NCBI GenBank assembly: GCA_017998555.1
Contig: JAGOCU010000010.1
Coordinates: 5,346 to 18,706, forward strand
Origin: Thermoflexales bacterium
Lineage (GTDB): Bacteria > Chloroflexota > Anaerolineae > J036 > Brachytrichaceae
Length of the DNA stretch: 13,361 nt
Direction of reading: 5' to 3'
The notes beneath the pieces are model-generated. The model was not told the DNA's origin. It was given only the letters and a program-made list of their open reading frames with translations, and ran no database searches. Within the stretch, counting starts at the first letter, position 1, and each line of letters starts with the position of its first letter. This document shows, piece by piece, positions 1 through 6,701 of the stretch. Both the position numbers and the translations under genes were made by a program.

Positions 1-2
1 TA

Positions 3-281
3 TCACTCACCCTCGTGCTGCCCCAGATCTTCAAGTGGATGGCCGATTCGCCTGAGGCGGCCGTCATTGCCTTGATCAAACCCCAATTTGAAGCGGGCCG
101 GGCCCAGGTGGGGCGGGGCGGCATCGTGCGCGACCCGGCCGTGCATGCCGAGGTGGTGGATAAGATATCCCGTTTTGCGGCTGGGAATGGCTGGCCGGCC
201 CGGGGCGTTATCGAATCGCCAATCACCGGGGCTGAGGGAAACCACGAGTTTTTGATCTGGCTTGGGCGAGAAAACCGCTAG
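3..281 (+). CDS. tlyA: TlyA-family rRNA 2'-O-methyltransferase, C-terminal part
   Basis: The frame is open from the left edge of the window, so only about the last 92 residues are present. They read ...SLTLVLPQIFKWM..., then IKPQFEAGR, GGIVRDPAVH, and near the end ESPITGAEGNHEFL. This series (S-L-hydrophobic-LP, KPQFE, G-(I/V)-V-D, SP-I-x-G-xx-GN-x-E) is the C-terminal half of the FtsJ-like methyltransferase domain of TlyA. The family is a cytosolic S4-domain enzyme that methylates cytidine 2'-O positions in rRNA and was formerly annotated as hemolysin A. The S4 domain and SAM-binding loop lie outside the window. The stop is TAG at 279-281. The gene converges on the SCP2-like gene, with a long hairpin between them. 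Assignment rests on recalled motifs only. Confidence 0.85.
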   Translation, partial: SLTLVLPQIFKWMADSPEAAVIALIKPQFEAGRAQVGRGGIVRDPAVHAEVVDKISRFAAGNGWPARGVIESPITGAEGNHEFLIWLGRENR

Positions 282-299
282 GCGCGCCGGAAAGATTTC

Positions 300-342
300 G
301 GGAAGAGACATTCCCCGGCGAAGCCGGGGAATGTCTCTTCCC
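300..342. terminator. Perfect 20-bp hairpin between convergent genes
   Basis: Arms 300-319 and 323-342 are exact reverse complements with loop GAA (320-322). It sits between the stop of tlyA (plus strand) and the stop of the SCP2-like gene (minus strand), where a bidirectional terminator is expected. Neither side has a proper U-tract: on the plus side the next bases are AGAATCTCTCC, on the minus side GAAATCTTTCC. It may therefore be a U-less terminator, an mRNA 3'-end stabiliser or a palindromic repeat. The hairpin is seen; its role is inferred. Confidence 0.55.
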
Positions 343-352
343 AGAATCTCTC

Positions 353-760
353 CTAAAAAAGGGTCGGCACCGCCGCCGCGCACAGGACGAGCTCCTGGGC
401 GGCCTTCACATTCCGCATGACCTTGGCCATGTTGCCCTTCAGCTTCAGCCTGCCCGTCATCAAGGCTCGAATGGGATCGATCTCGCGCTCAACGATCCGC
501 CGCCAGTTCTTGCGCTCGCCCGATATCCGAAACTCCGGCGCGCGCTGTCCCTCGTCAGTCGCGACCTCGCACTGCCTGCATTCCCCGTGCCAAAGGTCGA
601 CGTAGATCAAGACGCGCGCATGGGCGATCTCGCCATGGGCGGGTTCGACGACGAACCAGAAGTCACCCTCCCAGGCCCGGGCGGCTTCGCGATAGGCCCC
701 GCTGGCGTTGATGGCGTTCTGCAGGGCGGCGGCCCAGGCTGGGGTCGCAAAAGGGAACAT
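353..760 (-). CDS. SCP2 sterol-binding-domain-like protein
   Basis: A 135-residue protein. After MFPFATPAWAAALQ come INASGAYREAARAWEGDFWF, a central strand region ARVLIYVDLWHGEC, then FRISGERKNWRRIVEREIDP and TGRLKLKGNMAKVMRNVKAA before the end VPTLF. The order (tryptophan-rich N-terminus, DLxxGxC, xxW-x-xI...DP, G-(K/R)-LK-x-GN, AAxELV) and length fit stand-alone SCP2 domains, which bind lipids in the cytosol. No enzymatic motif is present. The frame stays open on the minus strand to 2101, but upstream of 760 it is the antisense of the glycosyltransferase. I chose ATG at 760 because the SCP2 homology begins there and the divergent gene starts 24 nt away. No Shine-Dalgarno is visible, but TATCAT lies 7 nt upstream, so the mRNA may be leaderless. 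Ligand and function are unknown. Confidence 0.75.
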   Translation of the reverse strand: MFPFATPAWAAALQNAINASGAYREAARAWEGDFWFVVEPAHGEIAHARVLIYVDLWHGECRQCEVATDEGQRAPEFRISGERKNWRRIVEREIDPIRALMTGRLKLKGNMAKVMRNVKAAQELVLCAAAVPTLF

Positions 761-784
761 GCTCGCAATGATACGCTTGGACCC
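761..784. promoter_or_regulatory. Compact divergent promoter with two -10-like boxes
   Basis: Only 24 nt separate the two divergent ATGs. On the minus strand TATCAT (773-768) ends 7 nt before the SCP2-like ATG. On the plus strand TACGCT (772-777) ends 7 nt before the glycosyltransferase ATG. Neither gene has a visible Shine-Dalgarno. A -10 box about 7 nt from the start codon is the usual geometry of leaderless transcripts. No convincing -35 was found, and TACGCT is a weak box. Confidence 0.35.
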
Positions 785-1948
785 ATGCGGATCACCTATA
801 TTGCCGGCGAATATCCGCCTTTGCAGGGCGGGTTGGGTGACTTCACGCGTGAACTGGCCCGGGCCAGCGCAGAGGCGGGGCATGCGCCGACCGTTATCAC
901 CCGGACCGCCACCGGCGCCCCCGGGCACGAGACCGAGCTCGGCGTGAACGTCCAGCGCATTGTCGAAGGCTGGGGCTGGGCGACAGCCGGCGCGATTGGC
1001 CGCTATGCCGAAGGCGCGCCGGCTGACGTCTTCAATTTGCAGTTCCAGGCCGCCGCCTACGGCATGCATCCGGCCATCCACCTGCTGCCGCGCCTGCTCC
1101 ATCGGCATGCCCCCGTCGTCGTCACCTTCCACGATCTGCGCGTGCCGTATTTGTTCCCAAAGGCGGGTCCGCTGCGCTGGCGGGCCATGCTCACCCTGGC
1201 CCGCAGCGCGGCGGGTGTCATCGTCACCAACCCCGAGGATGCGGCCACCCTGCGCGCAGCCGGCCTCACCCGGGTGCGCGAAATCCCCATCGGCAGCAAC
1301 ATCACCCCGGCTGCGCTGGCCGGCTTTGATCCTGCCGCCTGGCGCGCCGCGCGCGGTATTCCGGCGACGACGGCCCTGATCGGCTACTTTGGGTTTCTGA
1401 ACCAGAGCAAGGGCGGCGAGACGCTCTTGCGCGCGCTCGCCGCGCTGCGCGGGCAGGGGCGCGACGTGGGCTTGCTCCTCATCGGCGGGCAAACCGGCGC
1501 CAGCGACGCGACCAATATCGCCTACGCCCGGGCGATTGAGGATCTTGCGGCAAGCCTGAACGTCTCGACCCAGGTTTTTCGAACCGGATTTGTCGATGAT
1601 CGGGGGGTCTCGGAGGCCTTTGCGGCCTGCGTCGGCCTGGCCCTGCCGTATCGCGATGGGGTGTCGTTGCGCCGGGGGACGCTCATGGCTGCCTTCGCCC
1701 ACGGCGCGCCAATCGTGACGACCACACCCAGGCAGGCGATCGCGGGCCTGGAGGACGGCGCGGCCTTTCTGCTGGTCCCGCCCGACGATGCGCCGGCATT
1801 GGCGGCGGCAATCGCGCGGTTGCTCGATGACGGAGGGCTGCGGGCTGCCTTGCGGGCGGGCAGCCTGCGGGCGAGCGGCCGCTTCGCCTGGCCCGCCATC
1901 GCCGCCGAAACCGCCAGCTTCTTCCAGGCCTGCGGCGCGAAGGGATAG
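785..1948 (+). CDS. GT4-type (GT-B fold) glycosyltransferase
   Basis: A 387-residue cytosolic protein that probably transfers a sugar from a nucleotide-sugar donor in cell-surface glycan or glycolipid synthesis. The N-terminal acceptor domain opens with MRITYIAGEYPPLQGGLGDF (residues 1-20), the usual glycine-rich loop, and continues with TFHDLRVPYLFP (114-125). The C-terminal donor domain starts near IGYFGFLNQSKGGETLLRAL (199-218) and has LLLIGG (230-235). The expected EX7E segment reads YRDGVSLRRGTLMAAFAHG (289-307). The first acidic residue is Asp and the second Glu is missing, a departure from canonical GT4. The reading frame extends upstream to 587, but that part is antisense to the SCP2-like gene, so ATG at 785 is preferred. 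No transmembrane segment is seen. Donor and acceptor cannot be told from sequence. Confidence 0.85.
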   Translation: MRITYIAGEYPPLQGGLGDFTRELARASAEAGHAPTVITRTATGAPGHETELGVNVQRIVEGWGWATAGAIGRYAEGAPADVFNLQFQAAAYGMHPAIHLLPRLLHRHAPVVVTFHDLRVPYLFPKAGPLRWRAMLTLARSAAGVIVTNPEDAATLRAAGLTRVREIPIGSNITPAALAGFDPAAWRAARGIPATTALIGYFGFLNQSKGGETLLRALAALRGQGRDVGLLLIGGQTGASDATNIAYARAIEDLAASLNVSTQVFRTGFVDDRGVSEAFAACVGLALPYRDGVSLRRGTLMAAFAHGAPIVTTTPRQAIAGLEDGAAFLLVPPDDAPALAAAIARLLDDGGLRAALRAGSLRASGRFAWPAIAAETASFFQACGAKG

Positions 1949-2027
1949 GCCGTTCAAAGCTTCTGCAAAGTCGCTTGATCTTTTCTCTAAACCATCCCAA
2001 CGCGCGTCGCCGAGCCAGGCTCCGCAA

Positions 2028-2092
2028 TCAACAGAAGAAAGGAAGAACGGAAGGGAGTACTGACCCCTCCCTTTCTTCCGTTCTTCTGTTGA
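2028..2092. repeat. Imperfect purine/pyrimidine palindrome after the glycosyltransferase
   Basis: CAACAGAAGAA (2029-2039) pairs exactly with TTCTTCTGTTG (2081-2091). The inner arms, a purine-rich left and a pyrimidine-rich right, pair with a mismatch and a 3-4 nt bulge. It starts 80 nt past the glycosyltransferase stop and could end its transcript, but no U-tract follows. It lies in a 412-nt gap (1949-2360) in which I see no gene. Confidence 0.45.
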
Positions 2093-2123
2093 AATCCTCA
2101 CCCGGCGAGGAACTCGGCATGGT

Positions 2124-2202
2124 CCGCCGGCGCCTCAAAGGCGCCGGCGGGCCACGCCGGCACGTAGAACGTGCCGGCTGATACAACAAAGGCCTGCGGC
2201 CT
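2124..2202. repeat. Cluster of three hairpins, each with a 3-nt loop
   Basis: Hairpin 1 has 12-bp arms 2124-2135/2139-2150 and loop CAA. Hairpin 2 has 10-bp arms 2156-2165/2169-2178 and loop AGA. Hairpin 3 has 5-bp arms 2190-2194/2198-2202 and loop TGC. The arms of the three differ, so they are not copies of one repeat, but the design is the same. They follow the palindrome at 2028-2092 and lie upstream of the LysM/YkuD promoter. Confidence 0.5.
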
Positions 2203-2322
2203 ATCGCGCTGCGTTCAAGCGGTGCGGCCGCTGGGGAAGGGCGAATCCATGGACGGGGAAAAATCGTTGCCGCGCTCATGGCCGCTTCTCGAACGCGCAA
2301 AACGGGTGTAGACTCACTCCCC

Positions 2323-2351
2323 TTTACAGCTTCGCCATTCAGGTATAGATT
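2323..2351 (+). promoter_or_regulatory. Sigma70-like promoter of the L,D-transpeptidase gene
   Basis: TTTACA (2323-2328), a 17-nt spacer, then TAGATT (2346-2351). Transcription would start about 2-3 nt before the ATG at 2361, leaving almost no leader. No Shine-Dalgarno is visible, which agrees with a leaderless mRNA. The surrounding AT-rich patch stands out in the GC-rich sequence. Confidence 0.5.
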
Positions 2352-2360
2352 ATTATTGCC

Positions 2361-3068
2361 ATGCGAAAAGCCATATTGAGCTTCCTTTTGAGCGTTTCGA
2401 TGATCGCCGCCGGTTTCCTGGCGGGTGTGCCAATGGCGGAATCTGCCCAGGCAGGCGAGGTCCTCGGCCCCTTCCTGCCCGACAATTTCGCGGCGGAAGA
2501 TTCCTTTGTCTATATTGTCAAGCGGGGGGACACGCTGTACGGCGTCGCCATCCGGTATGGTGTGAGCGCAGACGCGATCACCCGGGCGAATGGTTTGAAG
2601 GGGCTGCGCCTGCTGTACACCGGTCAGCGGCTGCTCATCCCGACCGCCGCAGCGACACCCCCGAAGCCGGCCCCGGCCCCGGCTCCGAACGGCAAGCTGA
2701 TCAAGGTCAGCATCAACCAGCAGCGCATGTGGATCTATAACGCGGGCAAGCTGGTCAAGACCTATGTCGTCAGCACCGGTATGGCGGGCCGCGCCACGCG
2801 GCCGGGAAACTACCGCGTTCAGACAAAAATGCCCGAGGCCTACGCCAGCACCTGGGGGCTGCGCATGCCATCCTGGTTGGGGATCTACAACGTCGGCGCG
2901 CTCGAGAACGGCATCCATGCCCTGCCGATCAACCGGTATGGACAGGTGCTGTGGGCGGGTCTGTTGGGCCGGCCAGCGTCGTTTGGCTGCGTGATCCTCG
3001 GCACGGCTGACGCGCGCGAGCTCTATAACTGGGCGCCGATGGGCACCCCGGTTCAGATCGTTTACTGA
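2361..3068 (+). CDS. Secreted LysM L,D-transpeptidase (YkuD domain)
   Basis: A 235-residue exported enzyme. Residues 1-31 are a signal peptide (basic MRK, hydrophobic core, AESAQA cleavage site). A LysM domain spans about 49-94 (YIVKRGDTLYGVAIRYGVS...GQRLLIP) and binds peptidoglycan glycans. A Pro/Ala linker (95-110) follows. The YkuD catalytic domain runs from about 113 to 235. It has the HALP histidine (H186) and the nucleophile in SFGCV (C210); the usual SHGC has become SFGC. The family makes 3-3 crosslinks between meso-diaminopimelate residues, or attaches proteins to the wall, outside the cytoplasmic membrane. The gene stands alone with its own promoter and a strong hairpin behind it. 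Length and domain order are normal. Confidence 0.9.
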   Translation: MRKAILSFLLSVSMIAAGFLAGVPMAESAQAGEVLGPFLPDNFAAEDSFVYIVKRGDTLYGVAIRYGVSADAITRANGLKGLRLLYTGQRLLIPTAAATPPKPAPAPAPNGKLIKVSINQQRMWIYNAGKLVKTYVVSTGMAGRATRPGNYRVQTKMPEAYASTWGLRMPSWLGIYNVGALENGIHALPINRYGQVLWAGLLGRPASFGCVILGTADARELYNWAPMGTPVQIVY

Positions 3069-3091
3069 CGACAATCCGTCCTGGAAAGGGC

Positions 3092-3140
3092 CAGCGAGAT
3101 CGCCCTCCCCGCGCCTCGCGCGGGGAGGGCGATCTCGCTG
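3092..3140. terminator. Perfect 23-bp hairpin after the L,D-transpeptidase
   Basis: Arms 3092-3114 and 3118-3140 are exact reverse complements around loop CTC. The hairpin starts 24 nt past the transpeptidase stop and ends 35 nt before the PIG-L start. A poor T-run (ATCATTTCC) follows. Terminator function is inferred; the stem is very stable and GC-rich. Confidence 0.55.
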
Positions 3141-3174
3141 ATCATTTCCGGATGACTTCGAGTACTGAGGCGCA

Positions 3175-3939
3175 TTGAACCTCTTCATCAGCCCGCACCT
3201 GGACGACATTGCCTTGTCGTGCGGAGGGCGGGTGTGGGAGTTGGCGCGGGCCGGCGAAGCGGTCCTGCTTGTCACCCTGTGCGCGGGAGACACCCCGCCG
3301 CAGCTCGCCGACAGCCCCGCGGTGCGGCGCGTGCATGACGAGTGGCGCTTGGGCGCCAACCCGTATGCGGGCCGGCGGCGCGAGGACCGGCGGGCCTGCC
3401 GTCTCCTGGGCGCCCGGCCCGCGCATCTGGACCTGCTGGATGCGGTCTATCGCCAGGACGGCGCCGGGCGCATGCTGTATTCGCGCAAGTTCATCGGGGC
3501 GCGGGTCAAGCCGTGGGATCGCAGCCACCATGCCGTTGCGTTGCGGGCTGCGCTGGCGGGACTGAACCGGCGCTACCCGGGCGCGCGGGTATTCTGCCCG
3601 CTCGCCTTCGGCGCGCACGTCGATCACATCATCGCCCGGGCGGCGATCGAGGCCGTCTTTTCCCCCGCCCAGATCGTCTACTACGAGGACTTCCCGTATG
3701 CCGAGCTGGCCAGCCCGGATGCCTGGCGCTGCGCAACGGATGGACTTCAACCCTACACGCGCCGGCTGAGCGCGGATGCGCGGGCCGCCCGGATCAACGC
3801 CATCGGAGAATACCGCTCGCAGCTGTTTGCCCTGTTCCGCGAGCGCGATGCGCAAACGGCGCGCGCGCGGATGGCCGAGCGTGTGGGAAAATACATCGCG
3901 GGTGTCAAGGGCGAGCGCTACTGGAAAGTCCGAAAATAG
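3175..3939 (+). CDS. PIG-L/LmbE-family deacetylase
   Basis: A 254-residue protein with the family's zinc motif PHLDD near the N-terminus (H8, D10, D11), REDRRACRLLGA (69-80), and the distal GAHVDHIIA segment with H148, D150 and H151. The family removes acetyl groups from N-acetylglucosamine-type substrates in glycolipids, thiol cofactors, antibiotics or polysaccharides. The substrate is unknown here, although the adjacent peptidoglycan genes hint at the envelope. No signal peptide is present, so it should be cytosolic. A TGA at 3166-3168 in frame leaves TTG at 3175 as the only start that keeps the PHLDD motif; GAGG lies upstream of it. The 3' end overlaps the next gene by about 38 nt, so the two are probably co-transcribed and translationally coupled. 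Confidence 0.88.
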   Translation: MNLFISPHLDDIALSCGGRVWELARAGEAVLLVTLCAGDTPPQLADSPAVRRVHDEWRLGANPYAGRRREDRRACRLLGARPAHLDLLDAVYRQDGAGRMLYSRKFIGARVKPWDRSHHAVALRAALAGLNRRYPGARVFCPLAFGAHVDHIIARAAIEAVFSPAQIVYYEDFPYAELASPDAWRCATDGLQPYTRRLSADARAARINAIGEYRSQLFALFRERDAQTARARMAERVGKYIAGVKGERYWKVRK

Positions 3940-5266
3940 ACGCAGATCGAAGCGGAGCGGCCCGAGCGGGGCGCTTCGCTTCTTCGTTGCGGTGCTGGCG
4001 TTTGCCGTGGGCGTGAGCCCGGCCGGGCTCAATGCCCAGACACCCCAGCCCCCGGCCCCGGGGGATCCGCCCCAGGTCGAAGTAGTGGCCACGCCCGTGC
4101 CCGTCGTGCGGCCGACCGCGGTGCCCAGTGGCGATCCGCTCGTGCGCATCGTCGGGGTGGGCGAAACCCTGGCCAGCCTGGCCGCCCAATCGGGCTTCTC
4201 GATCAGCGATCTCGCCCAACGCAATTGGCTCACCCAGGCGAATGTCCTCCTGGCCGGCCAGCGCGTGCGGCTGCCGGCCCGCGTGTCGACCCGCATCCGG
4301 CTGCATCGGGTGACCCCGGGCGAAACGCTCACCAGCCTGGCGGCCGAGTACGGCGTGTCGCCCTATCTGCTGCGCCAGACCAATAATCTGACCTGCGTCA
4401 CCTGTCTGGTCTCCAACCAGCTCCTGCGTATTCCCACCCCGGCCAATCAGGACGCGGGCAATCTCCCCCAGCCGTTCGACCGGGTGGATGTGCTGCCGGG
4501 CCAGCCTCAACCCGGCGATGTCGTGGTGATCCGGGTGACGCCCAACAGCCCCCTGGACACCGTGATCGGGTCCTTTGCGGGCAAGACCCTGCGCTTCGTT
4601 AGAAAAGGGGCGGCCTGGGAGGCGCTGACTGGGATATCGGCCATCGCCGATATTGGGGTGTATCCGATCAGTGTGCGGGCGGTGGCCCAGAACGGTGCCG
4701 CCGCCGAGGTCAATGGGCGCATTCAGGTCGTGGCGGGCGGGTATGGCCAGGAGAACATCACCATCGACTATCGGCTGACCCCGCTGCTTGACCCGCAGGT
4801 CAACGCCGACGAGCGTTTCCAGATCGACACGCTGGTCAGCCAGTTCACCCCGAACCAGTATTACTCCGGCACCTTCAAGCTCCCGGTCGTCAGCAAGATC
4901 ACCAGTTACTACGGCGCGCGGCGGACCTTTAACGGCGGGTTGCTCAGAACGTATCACAGCGGGATGGACGTGCTTGCGCCGGTCGGCACGCCCGTGCATG
5001 TCGGGGCCTCCGGCCGGGTCGCCGCGGTACAAGAGTTCAAGGTCCGCGGGCTGGTGGTCATCGTCGACCACGGGCGAGGGGTCTTCACCCTGTATTGCCA
5101 CTTGTCCAAAGTGAACGTCAAGGCCGGGCAGATTGTCAGCGCCAACGAGGTGATCGCCTTGAGCGGCAACTCGGGCCGAAGCGAGGGTCCGCACCTGCAC
5201 TGGGAGCTGGCCGTCGGGGGTGTGACGGTGGATCCGCTGCCGTATGTGGATGCGCCGATGCCGTGA
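3902..5266 (+). CDS. Secreted double-LysM M23 (LytM-type) endopeptidase
   Basis: With GTG at 3902 the product has 454 residues. It has a long basic N-terminus, a hydrophobic signal core (RFFVAVLAFAVGVSPAG, 26-42) and a likely cleavage after LNAQ (46). LysM 1 spans about 81-125 and LysM 2 about 132-177. LysM 2 contains CVTC, perhaps a disulfide. A middle region rich in beta strands covers about 190-330. The C-terminal M23 domain has HSGMD (H352, D356), YCH (H400) and GPHLHWEL (H431, H433), so all zinc ligands are present and it should be active. M23 enzymes cut peptide bonds in peptidoglycan. The open frame extends upstream to 3776, but those residues are out-of-frame translation of the PIG-L gene. 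The start is uncertain; an ATG near 3848 is possible. Confidence 0.88.
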   Translation: MSRASATGKSENRRRSKRSGPSGALRFFVAVLAFAVGVSPAGLNAQTPQPPAPGDPPQVEVVATPVPVVRPTAVPSGDPLVRIVGVGETLASLAAQSGFSISDLAQRNWLTQANVLLAGQRVRLPARVSTRIRLHRVTPGETLTSLAAEYGVSPYLLRQTNNLTCVTCLVSNQLLRIPTPANQDAGNLPQPFDRVDVLPGQPQPGDVVVIRVTPNSPLDTVIGSFAGKTLRFVRKGAAWEALTGISAIADIGVYPISVRAVAQNGAAAEVNGRIQVVAGGYGQENITIDYRLTPLLDPQVNADERFQIDTLVSQFTPNQYYSGTFKLPVVSKITSYYGARRTFNGGLLRTYHSGMDVLAPVGTPVHVGASGRVAAVQEFKVRGLVVIVDHGRGVFTLYCHLSKVNVKAGQIVSANEVIALSGNSGRSEGPHLHWELAVGGVTVDPLPYVDAPMP

Positions 5267-5283
5267 GAGGCGTGTCGGGGGCG

Positions 5284-5403
5284 TTGATAACGTTGGTAAG
5301 GTTGATAACGTTGATAACGTTGGTAAGGTTGGTAAGGTTGGTAACGTTCGTCAGATTTGATCAGGTGGGTAAGGTGCGGTCAGGTGGGTAAGGTGTGATC
5401 AGG
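5284..5403. repeat. 9-bp tandem repeat decaying into a 19-bp repeat
   Basis: From 5284 to 5346 there are seven 9-bp units of two forms, TTGATAACG and TTGGTAAGG, in the order A B A A B B plus a hybrid TTGGTAACG. Two degenerate units follow. Then TCAGGTGGGTAAGGTG occurs at 5361-5376 and 5380-5395 (period 19), with a partial third copy at 5399. It begins 18 nt after the M23 stop. The low-complexity peptides it could encode look spurious. Confidence 0.8.
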
Positions 5404-5481
5404 CGGGCGTTGGAGCATAGGCTTTAGCCGGTCAGGGTACTCTGAGCGTTAGCCGGTTTTGCCCGATGGGCCAGCCCGCCG

Positions 5482-5526
5482 GCACCTCGGGAGAGGTGCG
5501 GCCCACCTCCAAGGTGGGCCGCACCT
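5482..5526. repeat. Two overlapping, mutually exclusive hairpins
   Basis: Hairpin 1 pairs GCACCTC (5482-5488) with GAGGTGC (5493-5499). Hairpin 2 pairs 5494-5508 with 5512-5526, a perfect 15-bp stem with loop CCA. They share 5494-5499 and cannot form together. They lie in the 277-nt gap between the M23 gene and the IS110 element. I see no gene in this gap. Direct copies of TTAGCCGGT occur near 5424 and 5450. Confidence 0.5.
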
Positions 5527-5545
5527 GCCGCTACCAATAACCTTG

Positions 5546-5551
5546 TATATT
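5546..5551 (+). promoter_or_regulatory. -10 half of the IS110 circle-junction promoter
   Basis: TATATT lies 3 nt inside the predicted left end. The integrated copy shows no -35 in position. In a circle joined through CT, TTGACT from the right end would lie 17 bp upstream, so transcription of the guide RNA would start near 5558. Confidence 0.55.
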
Positions 5552-5557
5552 GAAAAA

Positions 5558-5720
5558 GGCGCCGCGGTAGACCGTCAAACCTCCGGCCCTCGAGGCCGTC
5601 CGCGAGCAGGGGTCGCCGCGGTTCTTGGATTCCGAGAGCTCGAACAGTTGTCTGGGGCATAGGGCGCAAGCGATGACCCCGCATCGGCAAGGTAGAGCAT
5701 CGTGAGTCTCGTCCCGTCAT
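5558..5720 (+). ncRNA. Predicted IS110 bridge RNA
   Basis: Two internal-loop structures can be folded by eye. Target loop: outer stem CCGCGG/GACC (5562-5567, 5570-5573) with GGTC/CCGCGG (5611-5614, 5616-5621); inner hairpin CGGCC-CTCGA-GGCCG (5584-5598). Left guide AACCT (5578-5582) equals the left flank 5539-5543, and right guide CCGCGAG (5600-5606) is complementary to CTCGCGG at 6715-6721. Donor loop: outer stem CGAGAgCTC (5633-5641) with GAGTCTCG (5704-5711); inner stem GGGGCAT (5654-5660) with ATGaCCCC (5673-5680). ACAGTTG (5644-5650) equals the element's right end 6708-6714, and CAAG (5688-5691) is complementary to CTTG at 5542-5545. IS110-family bridge RNAs have this layout. The exact 5' and 3' ends are guesses. 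Confidence 0.72.
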
Positions 5721-5739
5721 TTCTCGAGGAGAAGGAACC

Positions 5740-6699
5740 ATGGCAGTTGTTGTTGATCGGTATATCGGGATCGATGTCAGCAAAGATACGCTGGACGTGT
5801 CTGTTCAATGGATGGGCAAGCCGCGTGAGCGCTGGCAGTGCGCGAATGACAGCGATGGCATTGCCGCGTGTGTGGCGCGTTGCAAGAGCCACCAGCCGAA
5901 GCTGATCGTTTTGGAAGCCACGGGGGGTTACCAAGACATGGTGACTGCGGAATTGGCAAGTGCAGGCTTGTCTGTGGTGGTCGCCAATCCGCGATTTACG
6001 CGGCGGCACGCTGAATCACATGGCCGTTTGGCGAAAACGGATCGGGTCGATGCGGATGACCTGGCGCGGTACGCAGAAGAGAGCAATCCGGAGGTGCGCC
6101 CGCTGCCAGACGCGCAATCACGGGCATTTTCAGCCCTTTTGACCCGTCGTCGTCAGTTGGTTGACATGCGGACGGCCGAAATGAATCGACGGCATCACGC
6201 CCAGGGCGAGGTCAAAAAAGGTTTGCTGAAGCACATCAAGTGGCTGGACGCGGAAGTGAAGCGGCTCGATGACGAGTTGCACGATGTCATCCGCAACAGT
6301 CCAGTGTGGCGCGAGAAAGATGATCTCCTTCGTTCGGTAAAAGGCGTCGCAACAGTGACCAGCACAACCCTACTGGCCTTGTTGCCCGAGCTCGGCACAC
6401 TTAACCGGGCCAAGATCGGAGTACTAGTGGGCGTAGCGCCAATGAACCGAGACAGCGGCAAGCGTAAGGGAACCAGGAGGTGCTGGGGTGGACGAGGTAC
6501 AGTCCGGGCGGTGCTCTACATGGCCACGATGGCAGCCGCTCGATTCAATCCAGTCATCCGCGCTTTCTATCAAGCCAAACTGGCCGAGGGCAAGTTGCCC
6601 AAGGTCGCGCTTGTCGCTGCGGCGCACAAGCTCCTGACCATCCTGAACGCCATCCTCAAGACCGGCAAACCTTGGGAAGATCGCCTGAAAACCGCTTGA
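5740..6699 (+). CDS. IS110-family transposase (DEDD/Tnp_20)
   Basis: A 319-residue protein of normal length for the family. The N-terminal RuvC-like DEDD domain shows YIGIDVSKDTLDV (D12), LEATGGYQD (E59) and GRLAKTDRVDADDLARYAE (D101, D104). A coiled-coil-like stretch follows (about 135-185). The Tnp_20 domain has LLRSVKGVATVTSTTLLALL (196-215), LVGVAPMNRDSGKRKGTRR with the likely nucleophilic serine S239, and the C-terminal HKLLTILNAILK. All key residues are present, so the copy may be active. These recombinases work with the bridge RNA made from the element's own 5' region. GAGGAG (5726-5731) sits 8 nt before ATG 5740 and fixes the start. Confidence 0.93.
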   Translation: MAVVVDRYIGIDVSKDTLDVSVQWMGKPRERWQCANDSDGIAACVARCKSHQPKLIVLEATGGYQDMVTAELASAGLSVVVANPRFTRRHAESHGRLAKTDRVDADDLARYAEESNPEVRPLPDAQSRAFSALLTRRRQLVDMRTAEMNRRHHAQGEVKKGLLKHIKWLDAEVKRLDDELHDVIRNSPVWREKDDLLRSVKGVATVTSTTLLALLPELGTLNRAKIGVLVGVAPMNRDSGKRKGTRRCWGGRGTVRAVLYMATMAAARFNPVIRAFYQAKLAEGKLPKVALVAAAHKLLTILNAILKTGKPWEDRLKTA

Positions 6700-6701
6700 C
6701 T
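6696..6701 (+). promoter_or_regulatory. -35 half of the IS110 circle-junction promoter
   Basis: TTGACT overlaps the transposase TGA stop and points out of the right end. The integrated flank has no -10 at 17 bp. The box becomes useful only after circularisation brings TATATT (5546-5551) into place. Confidence 0.5.

Noticed and set aside
353..2101. One 582-residue minus-strand gene
   Set aside because: Only the last 135 residues look like a protein family (SCP2). The rest is antisense to a clear GT4 glycosyltransferase and rich in Arg/Gly/Pro.
2028..3359. 443-residue minus-strand frame
   Set aside because: Antisense to the L,D-transpeptidase gene, with no recognisable motif; a product of high GC content.
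3142..5200. Two long minus-strand frames (3142-4332 and 3905-5200)
   Set aside because: Antisense to the PIG-L and M23 genes, which carry complete catalytic motifs; Arg-rich composition without domains.
5095..5391. Small plus-strand frame encoding LITLVRLVRL-type repeats
   Set aside because: The peptide is the translation of the 9-bp tandem array and starts inside the M23 domain in another frame.
5284..5403. CRISPR array
   Set aside because: Units are 9 bp with no spacers, and no cas gene is near.
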